In this document: one piece after another, positions 1-9,000 of the stretch
How positions within the stretch are numbered: position 1 is the stretch's first letter
Layout: each line of letters starts with the position of its first letter
Source: an uncultured Collinsella sp.
Lineage (GTDB): Bacteria; Actinomycetota; Coriobacteriia; Coriobacteriales; Coriobacteriaceae
Reading direction: 5' to 3'
DNA length: 22,781 nt
NCBI GenBank assembly: GCA_900548935.1
Contig: URMR01000011.1
Span: 1-22,781, forward strand
Notes under the pieces: generated by a model
Databases searched by the model: none
The model's input: the letters and a program-made list of their open reading frames with translations, nothing else
What the model was told of the DNA's origin: nothing
Position numbers and translations under genes: made by a program

Positions 1-297
1 GATATCAGCAACATGCGTGCCACTGGCTGCTCGATTACCTACAACGAGACGTTTCCCCTCTACATCGGCGAGCCAGACCCGCTTTACCTGAATCTTGAGT
101 ACTACCGCAAGCCGCTCAAAGACGAGCAGCGGATTTTAGTCGCAGCCCAGGCCTACCTGCGCGGCGACCTGTATGTCGACTCACTTGTAGCGTTTATTGA
201 CACCATAAGGATGGAATCCAAGGCCAGGCGCAACCTAGAAGAGCTGCGTCTTGATCAGGCGCCGCTCAAGGAAAAGTACCCGCAGCTATTTGAGTAG
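1..297 (+). CDS. Unknown protein, C-terminal fragment (5' end outside window)
   Basis: The reading frame is open from the first base of the window to a TAG stop, so this is probably the last 98 codons of a longer gene. An in-frame ATG at position 13 has no ribosome-binding site I can see, because too little sequence precedes it, and I do not take it as the true start. The visible protein is soluble and mixed in charge, with several Tyr-Leu pairs in its first third and a basic/acidic helix-like tail; there is no membrane segment or cysteine motif. I do not recognise the family. The next gene starts 8 bp after the stop with the same orientation, so the two are likely co-transcribed. What it does is unknown. 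Confidence 0.55.
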   Translation, partial: DISNMRATGCSITYNETFPLYIGEPDPLYLNLEYYRKPLKDEQRILVAAQAYLRGDLYVDSLVAFIDTIRMESKARRNLEELRLDQAPLKEKYPQLFE

Positions 298-305
298 AGG
301 CCGTC

Positions 306-1340
306 ATGTCCGAATCCACAAGAAGTCGCACCAACAACTCGGAGACTATCGTGCACGAAGAAATAATCAACCTGATCGACTCTCCGGAGCTGCGAAAGCA
401 CTTGCTGCGTAATCAACAGCTGCTGAGCGGCGATGATTACTCACAGATCATCGGTGGCGCATCGATTGAAATCAACCGCAAACGGGAGATGCTCAGCAGG
501 CTGATTGCTGCCGAGCGTAGTTCGTCAGACGAAACCTTTTCTTGGTACGGACCAGAGATCTGTATCGACTACATCGATGGCTGCTTGAACGCGCTAAAGG
601 CCGTCGACGGGAACAGGAAGGTGCTGCTTATTAGCGAAATTAGCTTTATCGGCAACGAAGTGGGATCCGCCATCACGCATGGCCCCTTCCCCGTGGCATC
701 CTGGCAGGCCGCCCTTGCGGCAATGAAGGCATACGCAGACAAGTGGAGCGAAATGACAGATTTATCGTCCTCATACTGGATGATCGAGCTGTTCAACCTT
801 GCCAACGACTCGAGCTGTTCATATCCATACGACGGCTTTCTACAGCCAGACTACACTTACTACGCAAACGCCTCCGGCGATATCCAGTACATCTGCAGGG
901 AAGAAGAGGGCGGATGTGGCGAGGTACTCGACTGCATTGTGGGTGGAATCCTTGGCCCGTGGTTCAAGGGGGCATATGTCGACCTGCCCACGCCGTACAG
1001 AAAGGGCGACACTCTTGAGATCGACTGCCGGCCATGGGCGCCGGGACCTTGCTATTGCCTGGTAGCAAACTCGAAATTGGACTGTCTGTATCCCGATGGC
1101 GATGGGCAGATCAGATGTGGCTCTATCCCCTACGGCAGCTGCTTTGCCGGATGGGCGCATACGAACTTGATGTTGTCGCCCGTGTTCAGGGCAAAGAAAG
1201 TGACACAGCCCTTGCCGGAAGAATGCACGGCATTGCAAGAGATCAAGCTGGACCGGATAGATGACTTGCTAGAAGAGTGCACCGACAACAAAGAAGAAGA
1301 ACCCGGCTGGTTGGATATATATCGGCATCGCTCGCGTTGA
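306..1340 (+). CDS. Hypothetical protein, 344 aa, Cys/Trp-containing
   Basis: The ATG at 306 follows an AGAGG ribosome site that overlaps the end of the upstream gene, 8 bp away, which suggests an operon. The N-terminal part, about residues 18-70, reads as helical with an Ile-Asp-Ser-Pro-Glu-Leu-Arg-Lys-His-Leu core. From memory this resembles the start of a group of uncharacterised Firmicutes proteins (typically D-S-P-D/E-[IV]-R-x-[HY]-L), a weak resemblance only. The middle part is rich in aromatic residues and cysteines (about residues 170-270, including CREEEGGCGEVLDC and PGPCYC), which might bind metal or form disulfides. There is no signal peptide or transmembrane helix. GC content is lower than in the genes right of 3 kb. 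Function unknown. Confidence 0.6.
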   Translation: MSESTRSRTNNSETIVHEEIINLIDSPELRKHLLRNQQLLSGDDYSQIIGGASIEINRKREMLSRLIAAERSSSDETFSWYGPEICIDYIDGCLNALKAVDGNRKVLLISEISFIGNEVGSAITHGPFPVASWQAALAAMKAYADKWSEMTDLSSSYWMIELFNLANDSSCSYPYDGFLQPDYTYYANASGDIQYICREEEGGCGEVLDCIVGGILGPWFKGAYVDLPTPYRKGDTLEIDCRPWAPGPCYCLVANSKLDCLYPDGDGQIRCGSIPYGSCFAGWAHTNLMLSPVFRAKKVTQPLPEECTALQEIKLDRIDDLLEECTDNKEEEPGWLDIYRHRSR

Positions 1341-1423
1341 CGGAAGATGCGGAAAACCGCAGCGATCCCCATCAGCAGTTCTTACCCATATCTCAATTCA
1401 GCATTCGAATCTTCATAGATACG

Positions 1424-1453
1424 AAAAAGGCCGTGCCCAAACCAGGCACGGCC
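1424..1453 (-). terminator. Intrinsic terminator of the 1579-2703 gene
   Basis: On the minus strand a perfect 9-bp stem (GGCCGTGCC / GGCACGGCC, loop of 7) is followed directly by five T residues. It lies about 125 bp past the stop codon of the minus-strand gene. On the plus strand no T tract follows the stem, so it serves the minus-strand gene rather than the plus-strand gene ending at 1340. Confidence 0.8.
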
Positions 1454-1578
1454 CAAGAACGTGAATCAGAATATCTTTGGGCGAAGTGAAAGCATCTTGA
1501 GCCGCCTAAGTTCTGCACATAATGTCGAACTTGAGCGGGGCTTTCCCATTGCCAATCGACGCTAATCTTAGCGACGAT

Positions 1579-2703
1579 TTATTTCATCTTATCCTTTGCC
1601 CTGTCAAGACGACTGCCCTTGAAGAAATACCAAATCATCAGGTCGACTTCATGGAAGCCAATATCTGGGGCGGAGCCGTTATTTGAACCAACCGTCTGGT
1701 TTTCCTGCTTTCGCCACTCATTGATACCATCAACGATATGGCTGTAAAGGTCGAGGTATCCCAGGTAGCCCCGAGCGACCTGGGCGTCAGCGTTTTCAAC
1801 ATCCTCATCGGGCGTGGCAACCAGTTTATTAATCGTACCTCTAATCCATGCGTATCGGTTTCCATAGCGGCTCAATGGAGTGTCATTGTATTTTTTACAC
1901 CATTCGTTAAGCCACTCACTCTCATTGCTACCGTAATCAATATAAGCATCCGCATAATAAGGAAGCATTGTGCCGACAACCGTGTCATAGATGCAGAAGT
2001 TGTCCGTATCATAGATATAAGAGCCGTTCACCTCACGCCTGCTTAGATTGCGACAGCCATGGTGGCAAAACTTTGTTGCAAAGGAAAAATTACTTCGATT
2101 GCATTTAAGGTCGCTAGGGTCCTCTTCCGGCAATAGTCTATAAGTCATATTTGTTGTAGCGCGCGCGATGCTGGCAACGAGATTCGCTCGGAACTCAAAG
2201 TCTTTTTCCAACAGGCTAGACGCCAGTTTATTATTATTCGCATACTGGCTCACAAGATATGCGGCAGTTATAAGTGTTCCGCCAGTAAGCTCGGCTTCGC
2301 CCTCATCCCCCTTTTCACCACTACCGCCTTGCAGATCCTCTTTGATTTCGCAAAGCCGTTTGAGCTCGGCATTCATCTTGCCCATTAGCGTATCTTGGTC
2401 ACCCTTTACCGTCACTGCAGCCAAGTGCGTCGAATTCATTTTATTAGTAAAATAAACAGCCTCCCGGATGGCGCAGGCGTCGCCGTTCGAGGCATCCACA
2501 TACTTGTCGTGAATTGTGCCCTGATCAATCCATGTGTAATTCGAATCGTTATTTACGAGACCGTTCACAAAGGCAATGTTCTTATCACTAAAAACCGGAA
2601 AACCGCTCTGGTCTAAATCAAACTCGTAATACTTATCCGGATGAAGCGAAGCCTCAATGGAAGAAACGATTCGCCTAACGTTCCGATCTTTACGCGTTGT
2701 CAT
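1579..2703 (-). CDS. Hypothetical protein, possible OGG-fold (8-oxoG glycosylase-like) protein, low GC
   Basis: The ATG at 2703 is preceded by AGAAAGGAAC at good spacing, supporting the start (374 aa). The protein is soluble. The middle contains a Ser-Phe-Ala-Thr-Lys-Phe-Cys-His-His segment (about residues 206-214) followed some 25 residues later by Ile-Tyr-Asp-Thr-Val. The C-terminus has Glu-Val-Asp-Leu-Met-Ile-Trp-Tyr-Phe. From memory, FATK(Y/F)C...(I/P)YDS and a late (D/E)xxxW pair are seen in OGG-fold proteins related to 8-oxoguanine glycosylase, often found in variable or defence regions. That is an inference, not a secure assignment. Base composition is clearly lower in GC than the flanking rtcB region, and the gene stands alone with its own terminator, which fits acquisition by transfer. 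An unknown family remains equally possible. Confidence 0.6.
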   Translation of the reverse strand: MTTRKDRNVRRIVSSIEASLHPDKYYEFDLDQSGFPVFSDKNIAFVNGLVNNDSNYTWIDQGTIHDKYVDASNGDACAIREAVYFTNKMNSTHLAAVTVKGDQDTLMGKMNAELKRLCEIKEDLQGGSGEKGDEGEAELTGGTLITAAYLVSQYANNNKLASSLLEKDFEFRANLVASIARATTNMTYRLLPEEDPSDLKCNRSNFSFATKFCHHGCRNLSRREVNGSYIYDTDNFCIYDTVVGTMLPYYADAYIDYGSNESEWLNEWCKKYNDTPLSRYGNRYAWIRGTINKLVATPDEDVENADAQVARGYLGYLDLYSHIVDGINEWRKQENQTVGSNNGSAPDIGFHEVDLMIWYFFKGSRLDRAKDKMK

Positions 2704-2860
2704 TGGACGTTCCTTTCTGAATCTGGCAGAAGCCCGCTCGCCTTTGTCCTCTATTTGATGGTAATTCTTAACCTGCTTAAACGCATCTTCTTGGCTGTTG
2801 AGCGGTCATTTTCTGCTGGTAGACGCACTGCTGGCCGAGCAGTTGTTACTTGCTATAACC

Positions 2861-3691
2861 TCAACCGAAGACTCGTGCGCAGGACGGCTCCATGCCATCG
2901 GAGCTCATGCGGACCAGGGCATCTGTATTGCAGTGGGCCTCCGCGAATACCGCGTCATTTTCTCGACTCCCAGCAACAAAGCAACCTGCTAAGATCGCCG
3001 ACGTCGGGCTGAGCATGTTGCGTAAGTCGCGCAGGACAGCGTTTATCGGACGGTTGTCGTCGAGCATTTCGAGTCCGTCGATTACGACCACGATGTTCTC
3101 TAATACTGCTCTATTCCACGTCTGGTCGCCGAGCAACCAACTTGTTACAAGGTCCATGGTCATGTTGTCTTCGGCAAAGATGCCCAGGTTGCGCTGCTTG
3201 AAGCGCATCGTTGCGCGGATTGCCTCGACTTGACGCTCTTCAGAATCCTCCGGCACTTTGGTGCCCATCTCGGCACGAATAAGCCGGGCAATCGCATCCT
3301 CTTCACGCTCCCGAATCGGCACGTAAAGCACAGCGCATTGCTCGCTCAGGCGCAAGGCCGCATGCACTAGTACGTTGGAGACATCTTCATGCGCGCCGCC
3401 AATCACGCTGAGCTTGCCCAGCTCAACGCCGCCACCTAGGGCATCATCGACCGGCATACCGGTCTTCAACACTCGCGGGGCTTCAAGCACCGACGTCTCC
3501 ACACCGCGATCGAGCCCAGAAACCAGTCGATTGTGAAACCCGCTGAGGTCAAAACTCTCGTCATCACACTCTCCGCGATTCCCGCGGCACCGATTCGCGG
3601 ACAGCGGCATCACGCCCGGGAAGCTCATCATCTCGCCCATGCTCACAGAACGTCCAATTCGGTCGTCCCTGGAGTCCATCTTTAGCGTCAT
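2861..3691 (-). CDS. RecA/DnaB-fold ATPase-like protein with lost Walker A, possibly frameshifted at 3' end
   Basis: The start at 3691 is chosen because AGGAGGG lies 7 bp upstream; it is 10 bp after the rtcB stop, so the two are an operon. The 276-aa product has a disordered polar N-terminus (1-70). Then comes a DnaB/KaiC-like entry: Leu-Lys-Thr-Gly-Met-Pro-Val-Asp-Asp-Ala-Leu-Gly-Gly-Gly (75-88) and GKLSVIGG (92-99). Where Walker A (GxxxxGK[ST]) should follow, the sequence is GGAHEDVSN, with no lysine. The Walker B strand IVVVIDGLEML (200-210) is intact, and a FAEDNMTMD segment (172-180) matches the DnaB spacing. So the fold is probably kept but canonical ATP hydrolysis is doubtful. The frame stops just where DnaB-type proteins have one more strand, and another frame supplies a plausible ending (to 2806). 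It could be a regulatory pseudo-ATPase or a decaying gene. Confidence 0.7.
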   Translation of the reverse strand: MTLKMDSRDDRIGRSVSMGEMMSFPGVMPLSANRCRGNRGECDDESFDLSGFHNRLVSGLDRGVETSVLEAPRVLKTGMPVDDALGGGVELGKLSVIGGAHEDVSNVLVHAALRLSEQCAVLYVPIREREEDAIARLIRAEMGTKVPEDSEERQVEAIRATMRFKQRNLGIFAEDNMTMDLVTSWLLGDQTWNRAVLENIVVVIDGLEMLDDNRPINAVLRDLRNMLSPTSAILAGCFVAGSRENDAVFAEAHCNTDALVRMSSDGMEPSCARVFG

Positions 3692-3701
3692 CGCAACCCT
3701 C

Positions 3702-4799
3702 CTAACGCCTACCGCGCTTACCAGTAGCCTTAAAATTCCAAATCGGCTTGAGTCGGTGAATAACATCAACCGTCGGGTCCATGAGTCTCAATACATCATC
3801 CGCAGGCTTATACGCTTCGGGCGACTCATCGAGCGTCGTCTCGCATGCACTCGGACAGTAGATGCCGGCATCGCGCATCTCGTTAACGAACGACCTGGTA
3901 TCGAGCGTTTGGAATGCTTTGGTGCGGCTCATCGCACGACCCGTCCCGTGCGGCGCCGAGCAGTTCCAGTCCTCGTTTCCCTTGCCGCGCGCAATAACGG
4001 CACCGTCGCGCATGTTGAACGGAATCAGCACCATCTCGCCCGCATGAGCGCTAATGGCGCCCTTGCGAACCATGCCGCCTTCCGAGATGTAGTTGTGCAT
4101 GGTGGTAAAGCCGTCTCCGTCGAGTCGAATTCCCGTACGCTCAACAATCTGTGCGACAATCGCCTTGCGGTTCTGATTCGAGAAGCGTTGACAGTTATGC
4201 ATATCGACGAGATACTCGGCAGAAAGATCTCCCACGAGATACTTAAGCTCGTCGGGGATATCTGCCGTGCACGTCTTCTGCGCCAGCGCCTGATGGTGCT
4301 CCGCCGTCTGCTTGCCCATGTTGCGCGAGCCGGTGTGCACGACCAGATATTGGCACCCATCCTCGTCCTCGTCGAGTTCAATGAAGTGGTTGCCGCCGCC
4401 CAGCGTGCCCATGGAGCGCTCAACCTTGCGTTTATCCTGCAGCCAATCACGCGACTCCATGTCAAAGTCCGCGAGTACGCAGGCAGGATCGCGATGAAGG
4501 CTAAAGCCCGTAGGCACCACGCGCTTCACATCGCGATTGAACTGAATGAGGTCGTCGCGCGCAATGGTCTCCGCAAGCGGCACGCAATACATCCCGCATC
4601 CGATGTCGACCCCCACCAGGTTGGGAATCACCTTGTCGCCCAAGTTTGCCGTAAAGCCAATCACGCAGCCCTTGCCCTTATGGGCATCGGGCATGATGCG
4701 GATCTTGGCGCCTTCAAACGCCGGGCAGCTGGAAATCTCCTCGATCTGCTCCTTGGTTGAATCCTCAAGATTCTCGGCAAAGACTTTGATGTCTGCCAT
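3702..4799 (-). CDS. rtcB: RNA-splicing ligase RtcB (GTP/Mn-dependent 3'-phosphate RNA ligase)
   Basis: RtcB joins RNA 2',3'-cyclic-phosphate or 3'-phosphate ends to 5'-OH ends through a guanylylated histidine, in RNA repair or tRNA healing. The start at 4799 (MADIKVF...) has CAGGAGAAA upstream; an open frame extending further to 4877 lacks a ribosome site. At 365 aa this is a short RtcB (E. coli has about 408). Visible family motifs in order: VDIGCGM (64-70, metal Asp and Cys), GGGNHF (134-139), HTGSRNMG (155-162), MHNYI (234-238), HAGEM (252-256) and APHGTGRAMSR (282-292) with the His expected to receive GMP (H284). All metal- and GMP-binding residues appear present, so it should be active. 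No RtcA cyclase is nearby. It is followed by a degenerate RecA-like gene and diverges from a WYL regulator. Confidence 0.95.
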   Translation of the reverse strand: MADIKVFAENLEDSTKEQIEEISSCPAFEGAKIRIMPDAHKGKGCVIGFTANLGDKVIPNLVGVDIGCGMYCVPLAETIARDDLIQFNRDVKRVVPTGFSLHRDPACVLADFDMESRDWLQDKRKVERSMGTLGGGNHFIELDEDEDGCQYLVVHTGSRNMGKQTAEHHQALAQKTCTADIPDELKYLVGDLSAEYLVDMHNCQRFSNQNRKAIVAQIVERTGIRLDGDGFTTMHNYISEGGMVRKGAISAHAGEMVLIPFNMRDGAVIARGKGNEDWNCSAPHGTGRAMSRTKAFQTLDTRSFVNEMRDAGIYCPSACETTLDESPEAYKPADDVLRLMDPTVDVIHRLKPIWNFKATGKRGRR

Positions 4800-5021
4800 C
4801 GCATTTCTCCTGTTTTGATCCTTGTAAACCGGAACCGGCCCCAAGCCAACAGAGTGCATGTCACGCCAGCCAGCCAAACCGCCGATTTCCGTTTAACCAC
4901 CTTTCGCCCTATTCGAGCTCTTATTGCTGCGAATACTACGGTCGCGCGAGCTACAATGAGTCCCAATAACGGGTCTTGTTTTGTATCTTCGACTGTTACC
5001 CTGCCGGCGAAAGGAGACAAC
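4800..5021. promoter_or_regulatory. Divergent promoter region of rtcB and the WYL regulator
   Basis: This 222-bp gap lies between the rtcB and WYL-gene starts. On the plus strand a TACAAT at 4952-4957 is a plausible -10 box, but I see no good -35 box at 17 bp. On the minus strand TTGGCT, 17 bp, TACAAG just ahead of the rtcB ribosome site is a weak candidate promoter. WYL regulators often bind their own divergent region. I could not pick out a clear operator palindrome by eye. Confidence 0.4.
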
Positions 5022-6032
5022 GTGGCGAACAGACCAAATCAAAAGCTCAGGCTTCTGTTCCTGCTTAAAACCTTGATGGAAAAGACCGACAGTACGCACG
5101 GGCTCACGACACAGCAGATCATCGAGGAACTCGCCTATCGCGACCTCGAGGCCGAACGAAAGGCCATCTATCGCGACCTGCAAACGCTTCGCGACTTTGG
5201 ACTCGATATTGACCAGCGCGGTGGCAGGGAATGGGCCCTGGCTTCGCGCCCGCTCGACCTGCAAGAGCTCATCATGCTTGTTGACGCCGTGCAGAGTTCG
5301 CCGTTTTTGACCGATGAGTTGACTGACCACCTCATCGGCAAGCTGCAGAACCTCGCCAGCCTGGGCGAACGCGAGTTGATGTACAAGCGCGTCGACGTGC
5401 CTTCGCGCGTGAAGATGCAAAACTCCGATGCCCTGCTCAACATCGACTTGATTCAGCAGGCTATGCGCGAAAAACGCAAGATTCGGTTTCGCTACTTCCA
5501 CTACGACGCCGCCAAGCAAAAGGCCCTTAATCATGACGGAAAGACCTACGAGCTCACACCCGTGCGCCTTATCTACTCCGACGAGCTTTATTACATGATT
5601 GGGTTTCGGGATAAATGGGCCAACGCCGGCTCGGGTCATCAGCCGTTCACGCCTTATCGCGTCGATCGCATGCTCGACGTTGCGGTGTCCGAAGAGTCCG
5701 CGACCAAAGATCCGCGTATCGCGGGCTATGTGCTCGAGGATCACGTTTCGCCATCGTTTGGCGTCTATGCAGCCGACAAAACCACCGTGGTACTGGAACT
5801 CGATGACCGTGCGATGAACCCGCTCATCGACAAGTTCGGGCTCGACGCCGTTGTGTTTGAAAACCAGGATGGGCGCTTGCTGGCGACCGTTAAAGCTCCG
5901 TTGTCGCCGCAATTCTTTGGCTGGCTCTTGCAACTCAGCACCTTCATTAAGATCGTTCAACCTCAAAGTGCCATCGATACGTATCTCGACTATCTCGATA
6001 GCACGCGTGCGCTCTACCAGGAAGACAGGTAA
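5022..6032 (+). CDS. WYL-domain transcriptional regulator (HTH-WYL-WCX)
   Basis: The start is taken as GTG at 5022, 6 bp after AAAGGAGA; the open frame further upstream has no ribosome site. The 336-aa protein has an N-terminal winged helix-turn-helix (about 6-60: QKLRLLFLLKTLMEK, TTQQIIEEL, ERKAIYRDLQTLRDFGLDI), typical of HTH_11/DeoR-like WYL proteins. A WYL domain follows (about 135-225, with IRFRYFHYD, YELTPVRLIYSDELYYMIGFRD and PFTPYRVDRM), then a C-terminal WCX-like extension. WYL domains bind ligands, in some cases nucleic acids, and such regulators often control repair or phage-defence genes. The helicase-nuclease gene starts 7 bp after the stop, so they form an operon, and rtcB diverges. 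I infer that it controls one or both units. Confidence 0.9.
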   Translation: MANRPNQKLRLLFLLKTLMEKTDSTHGLTTQQIIEELAYRDLEAERKAIYRDLQTLRDFGLDIDQRGGREWALASRPLDLQELIMLVDAVQSSPFLTDELTDHLIGKLQNLASLGERELMYKRVDVPSRVKMQNSDALLNIDLIQQAMREKRKIRFRYFHYDAAKQKALNHDGKTYELTPVRLIYSDELYYMIGFRDKWANAGSGHQPFTPYRVDRMLDVAVSEESATKDPRIAGYVLEDHVSPSFGVYAADKTTVVLELDDRAMNPLIDKFGLDAVVFENQDGRLLATVKAPLSPQFFGWLLQLSTFIKIVQPQSAIDTYLDYLDSTRALYQEDR

Positions 6033-6039
6033 TACTGCC

Positions 6040-9000
6040 ATGAACATGACCCCCGAACTCATCGCATCGCTCGACCGACTAAACCCCGAACAGCGCGAGG
6101 CCGTCGATTGTCTGGACGGTCCGCTGCTCGTCATTGCCGGTCCCGGCACCGGCAAGACGCAGCTACTGAGTCTGCGCGCGGCGAACATCCTGGCCAAGCG
6201 CGATGCCGCCCCGCGCAACATCCTCTGCCTCACCTATACCGAGGCGGGCGCGGATGCCATGCGCAAACGCCTGATTGAGCTCATTGGGCGCGACGCTTAC
6301 GGCATCGAAGTCAGCACGTTCCACGGATTTGCAAGCAGCATCAGGTCGCGCTATCCCGAGTACTTCATGCGCCCTGCGACCGGCACGCTTGTTACCAGCC
6401 TGCACCAGCAAGAAATTTTTGATCGGCTGCTCAAATCGCTGCCCTTTGGTTCTCCGTTAGGCGGAGGGTCACCTGATATGCCTGCGCAAAACATCGGTAA
6501 GATGATCGGCTTTGTCTCCAAAATCAAACGCAGTGGCCTGGACTACGACACGCTGAGCGCCATCGCGCAGCAGAATATCTGCGCCGCTACCTGGCTCACC
6601 GAACATTCCGAGCTGCTTACGCTCGCCTGCGAAAAGGCAAGCGCCACGTTGGCCGAACGCTTTGAGGAAGAGGTCGAGCGTGTCTGCGCCATGGCGCCCA
6701 CATCGCTCACCCGCCCGATTGACTGTCCTGCCGGCACGTATGTACCGTACATTCTTGAGTTGCGCGACACCGTTCGCCGCACCGAGCTCATCGATGAGAA
6801 GGGCAAATCCTCGGGATACACCAAGGCGCGCGATGCCTTCTTTGGAGGCAGCAACTCTCAGGGGCGCACGTTTAAAATTGCCGAGCAAAGCGAGCGACTT
6901 AAGGCTGCTTGCGACGTTGCACGTCGCTACCAAAATGAGCTCGACCAACATCATCTCTACGATTACGACGACATGATCGGCGACTTTGTTAACGCTGTCG
7001 AGCACAACGACGCGCTACGTCAAGTGCTCCAGGACACCTATACCTATATCCAAGTTGACGAGTTCCAGGACACCAATGGCGCACAGATGCGCATCATCGA
7101 GCTGCTCTGCGACGGCGTTGATGCGCCCAATATCATGGCCGTCGGCGATGACGATCAGGCCATCATGCGTTTTCAGGGCGCCACGATCGAGTGTGCCAAC
7201 CAGTTTGCGGCCGAGTTCTCGCCCCGGAGCATCGTGCTCAAGACCAACTATCGCTCCACGCCCGCCATCGTTGAGCTTGGTCAAGCTATCGCCCAGCAAA
7301 TCGAATACCGACTCGATGCCAGCTCGAATAAGTCAATCGAAGCCTTTAAGCCTCAAGGCGATCAGGTCAGCTTTAGCGAGAACGTCTACGCCGGCAAAGC
7401 CGAGGAATACGCCGCCGTCGCCGCAAGCATTAAGCAGCGACTTGAGGCCGGCTACCTCAATGACTGCGAAGATCCCAATGAAGGAATTGCAGTCATCTCT
7501 GCCAAACACGCCGCATTGCGCTCGCTGATTCCCTTCCTCGTTAAGGAGAACGTGCCGTTTTCCTATCGCGAACGACAGAATCTCTTTGCTTCCGAGCGCA
7601 TGCAGACGACACTGGCGCTGCTGCGCTGCGTTACCGCGCTCGCTCGCGGGCAGCAGGAGCTCGCCAGCAGCTATCTTCCGCAGATTGTCTGTGCCGCCGA
7701 GCTGGGCGGCGACCATCCATCGTCCGTGACGTTTGCGCTCAGCGCCAAGCGCGAGCATCGCGGCGACTGGATGGCCGCCATGTGCGAGAGCAATAGCGCC
7801 CGCGTCAAAGAGCTGCACGACGACCTTATGCAGTGGGCGGCCGAAGCCGGCGCCTCCCCGGTCAGAGCGCTGCTCTTTAAGATTGTCGAACGCAGCCTTG
7901 GCTATTATCAGGATTGCAAGGAACTAAATCCGCTGGGCGCAGCCGAATTCAATGCCGGCATCCGCGCCCTGCTCACCTTTGCCGAAGGTGAGATGGGAGA
8001 CGCGCGCCGTATGGGACGTGCGCTTCGCCTGTCCGATATTGTCGACAAGCTCGATGCCGCTCAAAAGTTTGGCGTGAGTGTCGACGCATCGATCGACCTC
8101 GGCACGCCGGGAGCTGTTCGCCTCACCAGCGCCCATAGCTCTAAGGGCCTGGAATTCGACTGCGTCTACCTGCTCGATGCCGACGACTCCACTTGGCACA
8201 AAGGCGCCGGCGGCATGAGCTTGTACCCGTCCAACCTGCTTATTCGCGATGAAAAGGATGATGACGACGCGCGCCGCCTGCTGTTTGTCGCCATCACGCG
8301 TGCTAAGCGACACCTCGAGCTGTGCCGCGCCGGCGGATCGGCGCTGCAGGAGCTCACGGGGCTTATCGACTCTTGCGAGGTTTCTGCTGAAGCAGACCAG
8401 CTCAGCGTTGCAATCGAAACCGAGTGGCGCGACAACTACGTGCTCGATACGCCCGAGCTCCGCGCGCTTCTGGAACCTCATACCGACGTGAAGTTTCTTT
8501 CTGCCACAGCGCTCAACAACTTTGTGACGTACGAGCCTGGATGCGCAAATAGTCTGCACTTCCCTGAGAAGCAGATTGTGCGCCTGCCCACGGCGCCCAC
8601 GATCCAAACCGAATTCGGCACCATCGTTCACGCGATGTTCGAGGAGATCGTTAATAGAATGGCAGCCGATGGCGAGGCGGCGATTGAGACAATTGAGGCC
8701 GAGTATCGCCAGCAGATTTCGTGGCTCGATTTTGCCTCCGAGGACGTCCATCGCTATTCGGAGCGCTTCGAACGCATTTGTCATGCATTCGTCCCTTGGC
8801 TTGTCGAGCACGTACGTGGCTACCGTTGCATCACGGAAGCGAACATGCAGTGTCTAACTGCCGGTGGAACTCCACTCTTTGGTTTTCTTGACCTGCTCCT
8901 CGTTGACGATGCAGCTAAGACGGCGCAGATCGTCGACTACAAGACTGGCTTTGGCAAAGAAATCCCTGCAGGCTACCATCGTCAGCTCAAGTTTTACAAA

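Noticed and set aside
4893..6233. 446-aa open frame on the minus strand
   Set aside because: It is antisense to the WYL gene and the helicase start, with no recognisable motifs and no ribosome site; a composition artefact.
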